Assembly (NCBI GenBank): GCA_039583875.1
Contig: CM077150.1
Coordinates: 52,404,261-52,468,260, forward strand
Length of the DNA stretch: 64,000 nucleotides
DNA from: Platanthera guangdongensis
Lineage: Eukaryota; Streptophyta; Magnoliopsida; Asparagales; Orchidaceae
Direction: 5' to 3'
Shown: positions 56,372 through 64,000 of the stretch, one piece after another
Layout of the letters: each line of letters opens with the position of its first letter
How positions within the stretch are numbered: position 1 is the first letter of the stretch
The notes under the pieces: generated by a model
Database searches by the model: none
The model's input: the letters and a program-made list of their open reading frames with translations, nothing else
Told to the model about the DNA's origin: nothing
Translations under genes and position numbers: made by a program

Positions 56372-59349
56372 ATGGCGATTCAAGCAGGAACCCTAGCTGC
56401 AATAAAGTTCGACACCGGCTTCGATGTCGACTTCGACTCATTTCAACACTCAGACCCGATCTTTTTACATATTCTGGAACTTCTGGAAGAACAACACCTA
56501 AAGACCCTGATGATAACTAGAATCAAACTGTCTGGAACAGAAATTAGAGAGTGGGTCTACACTTCATCAACATCAGAAGAGAATACCATGACAGGAACAA
56601 TTGCGGGTAACGCTATAACTCTCTCTCCCGCAACATTAACTGAAATTTTTGGATTGAACAATGGAGAAGAAGAACTAGAAATAGATTCTGAAGATTATGA
56701 TATGATGTTAAGTTTGATGGGCTATGCTGGAAATAATCCCCATAAACTATTGAAGAAACATTTATCTGCATAATATAAATTTCTGGCAGATATTGTTGGG
56801 AAATTCTTGCTAGGCAAGCACACTGCCCATGACTACATTACCAGGCATCAATTTTTGGTCATGTGTGCAGTGGTAAATAAGAAACAAGTAGACTGGGCTC
56901 AGATTATATTTAATCTCATAAAGAAAATGAACAATAAGAAGGAACTTTGTTTGGAAGGATCCTAGGAATCTTCCTGAAGGAGAAGGCTGCTGAATCACTG
57001 GTCTCCCCGACCATATTCATTAATGCCAGCAAGAGGCTCACCTGTGCCTTGTTTGGCAGGTGGGAGAGGACTATATCCAAGCCATCCAAGGCTTCAAACT
57101 CTTCCACCCCAACTTCTGAAAGCACAAGGGATGTTAGAGCCACTCCCCACCCTACTGATGAGATCATCCCCACACCTCCATCCCTTCCAGCAACTCAACA
57201 ACAATCACCCTCCACAGTTCATCCTCCCTCTCTTCAACCACATCCATAACTCCAACAACAACTCCAATAAGTTCATGTTTCTACTATAGTTACATCTTCT
57301 GCCACCTCTCCACCCCTAGATCTTATCAACATCCCCTCATCTCCTATTCAGGACTATCATCAACCCTCCCCTTCTCCAACACCACCTTCATCTCCTCTTC
57401 CACCACACTTGTCCTCCATACCATCCTTCAATCTGTTAACATCTCCTCATAATTCTCCTCCTCCTCCACATCCATCCACACAGGATGTCCACATGTAAGA
57501 TGTCCCTCCTCCATCCTCACCATATTCTACCATCCCTCCAATTGTTTCCCCTCAACCACCATCTGTAACTCCATCTGCCACTTCATCACTGGATCCCTCC
57601 ACCATCTCATCTGTCATTACTCTCATCACACCCCTCCTAAAAACTCTAATAGCAGAGGCCATTACACCTCTTCCTACTTCCATTTCCTCTTTATCTGCTC
57701 AAATCTCTGCCCTTTTTGTTGCCCCCTCTTCATTTAGGGGTCTGGCTCCAGTTGATACTGCAACCAGGCAGGGAGAGATGCTTGATGAAGAAGCTGCAGC
57801 AGCTCAAGTAGCAGCAGCCTCAGTTTCAGTTTCAGCAGCTCCAGCTTCAGCAGATGCAGAGGCAATAGCAACAGCAGTAGATACAGAGCTTACAGATACA
57901 GATTTAATTGATTTAATTCAGTTCATTGAGAATGACATGGATATGGAAGATGCAGTCCCAGAAGAGTTAATTACTGCTGGTAATTTCATTTTAAATCCCA
58001 CAGTAGATTTGGTTAATTTGTTAAGCATTTTTGATAATGCTTACTTGAGATTCTTTCCAGCAGAGTATACTAAGCCATCTTTGGCTATTATCCCATACAC
58101 CTCTCCAATAAGCCCTAAAGTGGCTAAGCAGCTTAAGGACAACTTTGCTTCTCAAGAGGTTCCTACTTCACCTCTTCTTAAATTTATTTACCCAGTTGTC
58201 TCTTCCCCTTCAGTCCCAACTTTTGTAATGGATGACTCACCCTTGCCTGATCTGGATGAGTTAATCAGGGCTGACATTGAAGAAGAGAATAAGGCAACTG
58301 CTGAAAGCACTGTCACAGTTATTTCTCTAGCTCCTCTTGAAATTTCTCTTCCAGCTCCAGCTCCAGCATCTACTCCAGCTCCATCCCAAGTTGAGAAACC
58401 CATTATATCTGATGAAACACTGAAAAAGCTAGATGCTTTATATGATAATCCACAGGATAGCAGTGATGATCATGAGGATGATGAGGATTCTGATGAGGAC
58501 GCTAAGAAAAAGAAGAAGCCAGTATCTAAAAAGAGAAAAGCTCCTCCTCCTCCTGCTCCTAAGCCAAATCCAGCCAATGACACTACCTACTATATTCTCC
58601 AGAAGATAACTCCATATAATGGGATGCCAGCTTGGATGTGGTTATCCAAAAATGAACAGAAAGAGAGGAAGAGAAGCAGAAGATACTCTCCTCCTCCATC
58701 TCAGAAATATAGAAAAGATCCACCTCCTCCTCCACCTCCAGCTGCTGGTGCTTCAGGCACAGCTTCCCAAAGATCTACCCAATTCCAAACATATCAGAGA
58801 CATCAAGGGAGATCTTCTTCTGAAAGCAGCCAGTATAGGTATTACTCTTCAGGCAAGCAACATCAATTTCAGCATCAACCATAGCAGCAGCATCAACCAC
58901 AGCAGCAGCATCAACAACAGCTATCATTCCCTGCAGATCAGAAAGCTGAAAGTCCTAAAAGACCAAATTCTCCTCTTGTTCCTTTTGAAGATCCTGAAAC
59001 AGCTAATACAGCTAGAATGGCCAGGTTCCAAGAACTGGTAGGCCTTTCTATGACTAACAAGGCCAAAGCTGAAGGAAAGGATCCTTCTGAGTATTCCATA
59101 ATGTCTAAGTACCGGAAAGAAAAGCTTAAGAGGTTTGATAAAGCAAACAAGTTTTTCAATGTTGATGACTACATGAAGTTGCACACAGAAGCAGTTGTCC
59201 CCAGAGCCACATCTTTGAAGATTATAGGGGCTGCTGATATGACCATGATAAAAGTGCAAGCTTCAGATCCAAACAGAGAAATTGTCTTTACCAAGCCTGG
59301 AGATAAAGGTAAAGAAATAATTCCCAAAGAGAAGAAACAAAAGAAGTGA
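56372..59349 (+). pseudogene. Third ORF of element C (env position), broken
   Basis: ATG at 56372, 8 nt after CTCTCTTGCAG/G. N-terminal domain (AAIKFDTGFDVD, IREWVYTS, LTEIFGLNNGE) to TAA at about 56771. The rest of the domain (INASKRLTCALFGRWERT) lies in another frame at 56947-57249, then a Pro-rich linker with stops. The second half at 57778-58884 opens with the QGEM-type site, then Ala/Ser-rich sequence, a repeated hydrophobic/acidic part, an acidic run, YYIL, MWLSKNEQK, Pro runs and Gln-rich sequence. The C-terminal block is 59017-59349 (LKRFDKANKFFNVDDYMKLH, Lys-rich end). Function unknown; no signal peptide or membrane helix visible. Confidence 0.82.
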
Positions 59350-59520
59350 TTCTGAACTGCTTTACTTCTGTTATGTTCTTATAACTGCTTTCTATTTCTG
59401 AACAAAGCTTATGCACATATATATATCTACTGCATGTGTTATTGATCTCTGCCAGATATATGCTTTCTTGCCTTGTGATTTTTAATTGTGATTTGAGTCT
59501 GTAATTAGTGACCTCACCCA

Positions 59521-59533
59521 AATAGGGGGAGAT
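59521..59533 (+). other. Polypurine tract of element C
   Basis: AATAGGGGGAGAT directly before the 3' LTR. The 59350-59520 stretch is a 3' untranslated region with no gene. Confidence 0.88.
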
Positions 59534-61362
59534 TGTTGGATCCCTAGTAAGATTTGGGCTAGGTTCACTAAGTTAGGATCATATGACCCACAATGTATAG
59601 TCAGGGTCATGGTTGTGTCCTAAAGTATAGGCCAAGTCCTTAGAATCAACATCACATGGACCAGCTATCAACAAGACTGTCAGAGACTCAAGACTTAGAG
59701 TTTTTCTAAAGACCAAGTAAAATGAGTTCGACGTTTGTCGAACTCAGGTCAACGATAGTCGTGCTCAGCTCGACGATCTCAGAGTAAATTCTCTGAGCTG
59801 AGCTCGACGAACTTGGTACTCAGGTCGATGAACTTTGGACACTATATTTCAACACTTCAAGATCAGAAAGCATCTCTTTATTCTAAGTCCAGAGTCAGAC
59901 TTTGGTCGACGAACTTGATTCTCAGCTCGACGAACGCTGACCATAATAACTAGAGTTATCTAGTAGCAGTTAAGTGGTCCTCAGCTCAATGAAACCAATT
60001 CTTAGGTCGATGAATTCTGGATACTTCACTTCAACACCTTCATCCAGAAGCATCTGAAATTATTCTAAGTCCAGAAATATTTTGCTAAACTTCAGTCGAC
60101 GAAACCTGATATCAGCTCGACGAACTCTATACATAAAAAAGGCAAAGTTTCTAAAGAATATAGTTCTGCTTTCTGCTCGACGATCTTGGAACTCAGCTCG
60201 ATGAACATAAGTCATCTGGTCGACGAACTCAGCAACTCAGCTCGAAGAACTGTGAACTAAGCTCGACAATTTCTGTTATCAGTTCGACGAATCCAGACTT
60301 AGTTATTTTCCATCCTTCTGTCCTCTTCTTACTGCAATAATTCCTGAGTAATTAATGCTCAAATATTCTCTGGAATATAACCGTTAGATAGAGCATTGAT
60401 CATGGTCTTCTCCAGGATTATTGCCTGTCATTTTTCCATGGGACAGTTGGGGAAATAATTCAATGTCGTTTATTCTCAAGTCCGTCAGCATTAATTGCAG
60501 AGGATTTCAAAATTTCAAAAGACCATTTTTGACAGGAAATATAAAAGAGATTTTCTCTCTTCTTCCTACATATAGAAAGACAGACAGAACAAGATAGACA
60601 ATACGCAGAGATGACAGATACAGAAATAGTCAGTCTGAAATAAGAGATTCACTGTTGTCTATCAACACAGAATTCTGTCACAACAAGAAGCCATATTCCT
60701 GAAGATCATCAGCTATCTGAAGAAGAAGAACACCTAATCAAAATCAAGAATCTTCTGTCTTCAACACTCCAGAATACTTCAAAGGAAAACTACATCACTA
60801 TCTGTCAAAAAAGTTCCTGAACAACTGCTAATCAAGGATGTACTACTAAAGGCCTATCACCCTACAACAAGGCTTCTTCTACCCGAACCATTCTATATCT
60901 CAGTGGGGAGCCTGTGCTAAAATCAAATATCCACCAGTTTTCTCAGTTGTATATTAAGAAAGAGAAGACACAATCATCCCTCACCCCCCCCCCACTGTAC
61001 AAAGGGTTATAACTCCCTTCAAAAGTTATTCCTGGTTGCAAGTCATCTGATCAAAAGTCTTGAGGATTAGTTTTTGAGCACCTGATCAAAAGCTCATTGG
61101 TGTCAAGCACCTGATCAAAAATCTGAGTGGATTCCTACCAGGGTGGTAGAAGATTGGATGTACCCAAGTTTAGGGGAACCACTATAAATTCTTGTGTTGT
61201 CTGGATTGATCTTTTCTTTTGTTTTTGTGATATGGCTATTTGTTAGGATTGCTGTTTTAATTTTGTTCCTGCACTAGATTAAATCAGAAGAAAATTTTAT
61301 AAACCCTGAATACTCTATTCACTCCCCCTCTAGAGTATTCTTGATCTAACAGCTCACTTTCA
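59534..61362 (+). mobile_element. 3' LTR of element C (1829 bp)
   Basis: Palindrome array at 59725-60292, TATA-like AATATAAAAGAG near 60539, shared block at 61152-61192, and hairpin arms GAATACTCTA (61308-61317) and TAGAGTATTC (61331-61340) around a short loop. It ends TTTCA before TGATC. Confidence 0.93.
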
Positions 61363-61367
61363 TGATC

Positions 61368-61666
61368 AAAAACCTGCTAGTAGATTCCTACCAGGGTGGT
61401 AGAAGAGTGGATATACCTAGGTTGGGGAATCACTATAAAATTTCTTATATTGTCTGGTTGCCCTTTTTCTTATTGTTCTTGTTGTGGATGTGATAGACTA
61501 GTTTGATGTACTGTGGTAGATTAGATTATCTTTTCTTTCTTTTACTATTACTGGTATCACCTATTTTATTTACTCTAATAATATTTTAAAACAGCCAAAA
61601 GATTTAACATACTCTATTCACCCCCCCCCCCCCTCTAGAGTAATCAGATCTAACCCCCATCTTTCA
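61368..61666 (+). mobile_element. 3' LTR of element B, right part
   Basis: Continues the B LTR after the C insertion (AAAACCTGCTAGTAGATTCC...CATCTTTCA). It carries the shared block at about 61401-61441, and a C-tract of 13 flanked by ATACTCTA/TAGAGTAA arms. It is followed by GGCCT, the target duplication of B. Confidence 0.92.
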
Positions 61667-61671
61667 GGCCT

Positions 61672-62762
61672 GTAGGTAAATTGACACCGCTTGATATTCC
61701 CTGTTGGCAGTGGGAGAGTATTTCAATGGATTTCATCACCGGTCTACCAAAATCTACCCGTGGGCACGACTCTGTGTGGGTAATAGTCGATAGATTAACT
61801 AAGTGTGCTCACGTTGTGCACTTTAAGATTGGGTATTCTATGAAGAAGATAGCTGAGCTATATCTTGAAGAGGTCATCAGATTACATGGAGTGCCTGTTA
61901 GCATTGTTTCATATCGAGACTCCCGATTTATATCTCGCTTTTGGAAGAGTTTACAGGAGGGGTTGGGTACCGATTTGAGGTATTCCACCTCCTATCATCT
62001 GCAGACAAATAGTCAAACAGAGCGAGTTAATCAGATAGTGGAAGATATGATCTGGGGTTAAATATTGGATCATGGAGGCGCTTGGGATGAGCGTCCCAGA
62101 CTCATGGAATTTGCTTATAATAATAATTATCAAGAGAGTCTGCAAATGGCCCCATTTAATGCCTTGTATGGGAGGCGTTGTAGGACGCCTTTGTTTTGGG
62201 TTGAGGTTGGTGAGATACCACTGTTAGGTCCGGAAGCCCTTGAAGATATGAATTGTGCTATTACACATATTCGTGAGAAGCTCAGTGTAGCACAAGAGCG
62301 TTATTAAAAGTATGTTAATCGACGAATGGTCGATCTGGAGTTTGTCATTGGGGACTTGGTTTTCTAAAAGTCTCTCTAATGTCAGGTGTTAAGAGGTTTG
62401 GAAGGAACCACAAGTTAGACCCCCGGTATATGGGTCCTTTCCAGATTCTTGAGCGCATCAGAGTGTCTTCTTATAGGCTGGTATTGCCTACTACCTTCCC
62501 TGGCATCCATGATGTGTTCCATGTGAGCCAGTTGTGGAAGTGTGTTTGTAGTGATTGTCAAGTCCTGGACTAGGTGCCCCAGATTCAGCGCAATCTTTCA
62601 TATATTGAAGAACCCGTTCTTATTCTGGAATCTCAAGATCGAGTGTTGCGGAGAAAGACCATCCCCATGGTTAAAGTTCTCTGGCAAAATCATGACGTCA
62701 AGAGCATGATGTGGGAATTGGAATCGACGATGAGAGAATCTCATCTGCATCTCTTCCCTTAG
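61672..62762 (+). pseudogene. Gypsy chromovirus D pol, second part (integrase core, C-terminus, chromodomain)
   Basis: Continues the frame cut at 36650. Integrase core with WESISMDFITGLP, a second Asp in SYRDSRFIS, and Glu in TERVNQ (61681-62061), then TAA at 62059. The next segment 62065-62307 (MEFAYNNNYQ, GRRCRTPLFWVE) ends in TAA. After a frame change comes the C-terminal module at 62379-62573 (RYMGPFQILERI, HDVFHVSQL), then TAG and a chromodomain-like tail at 62574-62762 (YIEEPVLIL, VKVLWQNHD, MWELESTMRE). The tail places D among chromoviruses, probably Tekay-like. It is not functional. Confidence 0.9.
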
Positions 62763-62831
62763 TTCAGGTATGTTGTCAGGTTTTTTGGTAATACTTGGGT
62801 TTTTGTTTGGGTTTGGTTTTAAGGTTGTGTT

Positions 62832-62868
62832 AAGTTTCGAGATGAAACTTCTTTTTAGGGGGTGTGAC
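62832..62868 (+). promoter_or_regulatory. Inverted repeat and polypurine tract before the D 3' LTR
   Basis: AAGTTTC and GAAACTT are perfect 7-bp arms around GAGAT (62832-62850), followed by the purine tract TTTTAGGGGG (62853-62862) and six bases to the LTR start. Element I has a stem of different sequence at the same place. Confidence 0.7.
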
Positions 62869-64000
62869 TGTAACGCCCCTGATTTTCTGGTCTTATTATT
62901 TGAATTGATGTCGTCATATTTATGATGTCGGGGCATTACCCCTTTTTGCATTTTGGTTGACGGCGCTGCACTGTTTGTGCGTTTGGCGTCCGTTAGGTTT
63001 GTTTGACCATATTTTGGGATTTTGATTAGATTGAATTATTTCCTTGGCCTAAAGGAATGAGTTTTGAGGTGTTGATCATGTCTAGTTTTATTGCGACCCG
63101 AGCATTTTGGAGTCTCGGCATGTGTTTGGATCCTTGTGATGATTTCTGCTTGTGTGAGCATTTGTTGGTATGGTCTCAAGAATACTGCGTCGGATTCTAG
63201 GGTTGCCTCCCTTGCTAAATTCTTAGAGTAACATTTTATCCCAGAATTTAAGACAAACCGAAAGTTTCGAATCTATCCTGGAGTTCTCAAGAAATATCTT
63301 CTTGTACTTGAGTTGCCTATCTTCAGGACTCGAGTAATGTGTGCCTGTTACTCGAGAATTATCTCCTTATTCTAGAGAAGTACCTCTCGTACTCGAGTAA
63401 TGCCCTGCCTGAACTCACGAAATTTTCTCAATAATCTCGAGAAGTGCTTGCCTTCTAGTACTCGAGTAACTGGCTAGTACTCGAGTACTCTCCTTTTGCA
63501 CTCGAGTCGTGCCATAGCACTCGAGTAATTCTCCCTGCTAGTACTCGAGTAATTATTCCCTTAGTACTCGAGTAATCGCCTTAGCACTAGAGTAATCCTC
63601 TTGCAGTACTCGAGTAGTCGTCCCTTAGTACTCAAGTAATTCCCTTGTAGTACTCGAGTAATCGCCTTAGTACTCGAGTAATCCTCTTACAGTACTCGAG
63701 TAGTCGTCCCTTAGTACTCGAGTAATCCCCTTCCAATACTCGAGTAATCGTCCCTTAGTACTCGAGTAACCCATTCCTTCTGTCTCGGAAAAACCGGTTT
63801 AGCCGAACCCGGTCTATTTTGTTGTTTATCCTGTTATCACCCTTAGTATAAATACCTACTTCTTCTTCATCATCTTTAAAACGATCGAGATTTTTGTCTA
63901 CCTGCCGAACCAGAGCGGCATGAGCAAGAAAGAGGTTGTCCGTCCGTACTTCTTCCGGTGGCCGCTGACGGTGCTCAGGTGCTCGAAATCGTGAACCGAT
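62869..64000 (+). mobile_element. 3' LTR of gypsy chromovirus D (partial, runs off the window)
   Basis: Starts TGTAACGCCCCTGATTTT, the usual chromovirus LTR start, right after the purine tract. U3 holds the ACTCGAGTA array (63331-63768), followed by a TATA box AGTATAAATACC near 63846. Downstream sequence has TTCTTCTTCATC and GC-rich parts to the window end. No poly(A) signal or LTR end is visible. Confidence 0.88.
63331..63768. repeat. U3 array of TACTCGAGTA palindromes (gypsy element D)
   Basis: About 17 exact CTCGAG cores, mostly within TACTCGAGTAAT, plus degenerate copies (CTAGAG, CTCAAG). In 63540-63768 a unit of about 23-30 bp is partly tandem (TAATCGCC, TAATCCTC and TAGTCGTCCCTTAG spacers recur). 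The array stops about 80 bp before the TATA box. Confidence 0.93.

Larger units (their letters stand above)
48727..61362 (+). mobile_element. Sirevirus-like copia retrotransposon C (12.6 kb), nested in the 3' LTR of B
   Basis: LTRs 48727-50560 and 59534-61362 (TGTTGGATCCCTAGTAA...GCTCACTTTCA), with a perfect target duplication TGATC at 48722-48726 and 61363-61367. Its paired LTRs differ by about 7% over the first 230 bp. It is closely related to B in every coding part but has a distinct, longer LTR. Confidence 0.95.
36651..61666 (+). mobile_element. Sirevirus-like copia retrotransposon B, with element C nested in its 3' LTR
   Basis: LTRs TGTTGGATCCC...CCCATCTTTCA (36651-38254; 47181-48726 continued at 61368-61666), with a perfect target duplication GGCCT at 36646-36650 and 61667-61671. 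It splits the integrase of gypsy D. The LTRs differ by roughly 7-8% over the first 120 bp, so B is older than A. Its 3' LTR has an internal duplication and was later hit by C. Confidence 0.95.

Noticed and set aside
29181..59349. Calling the third ORF a retroviral-type envelope gene
   Set aside because: No signal peptide, transmembrane segment or fusion-peptide-like stretch is visible in any of the three copies; only its position is env-like.

Overview
This window is plant nuclear DNA made almost entirely of nested LTR retrotransposons. I found no host gene, tRNA or rRNA gene. The evidence for a plant is Ty1/copia elements of the Sirevirus-like type (long LTRs, initiator-Met-tRNA primer site, large gag with a CCHC knuckle and coiled coil, a third ORF after pol), Ty3/gypsy chromoviruses with a chromodomain-type integrase tail, and a TRIM. 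The species cannot be named from the sequence. Every coding region except the 646-aa gag of element A is broken by stops or frameshifts, so this is a layered graveyard.

Layout, left to right. (1) 1-10359 is a minus-strand stack: copia element F (5' LTR 8681-10359, gag and pol to its left) carries a TRIM (5907-6407, TSD CATAA) and, in its reverse transcriptase, copia element G (5' LTR 1573-3625, gag to its left). G is itself cut at 401 by the edge of another LTR, H. (2) 10593-34264 is the remains of a minus-strand gypsy element I: a 3' LTR copy (10593-11959), an integrase/chromodomain tail, 2.6 kb of unrecognised AT-rich DNA, a solo copia LTR J (15273-17151), 3.5 kb of LTR/leader-like noncoding DNA, and a second LTR copy (20649-34264) split by the complete copia element A (21745-33989, TSD GGTTG). 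(3) 34265-64000 is a plus-strand gypsy chromovirus D. Its integrase is split by copia element B (36651-61666, TSD GGCCT), and the 3' LTR of B is split by copia element C (48727-61362, TSD TGATC). D resumes at 61672 and ends in its 3' LTR (from 62869).

A, B and C are relatives with the same plan: LTR, PBS, gag, pol, spacer, third ORF, PPT, LTR. By eye over short stretches the paired LTRs differ least in A (about 2%) and more in B and C (about 7%), so A looks youngest.

The most interesting signals are cis elements rather than genes. The upstream part of seven LTR families, from both copia and gypsy, is packed with short palindromes centred on TCGA, each family having its own version; an eighth (H) has a GC-rich variant. 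In A, B and C the same inverted-repeat unit also appears in the 3' end of gag and in the pol/ORF3 spacer, and its outer bases follow the element. The six copia LTR families also share a C-looped hairpin 20-30 nt from the LTR end whose stem changes sequence while keeping pairing, and a conserved block of about 40 bp ending in a TATAAA-like core. Gag and pol are offset by +1 around a short stop-containing segment that resembles a tiny intron or a frameshift/bypass site.
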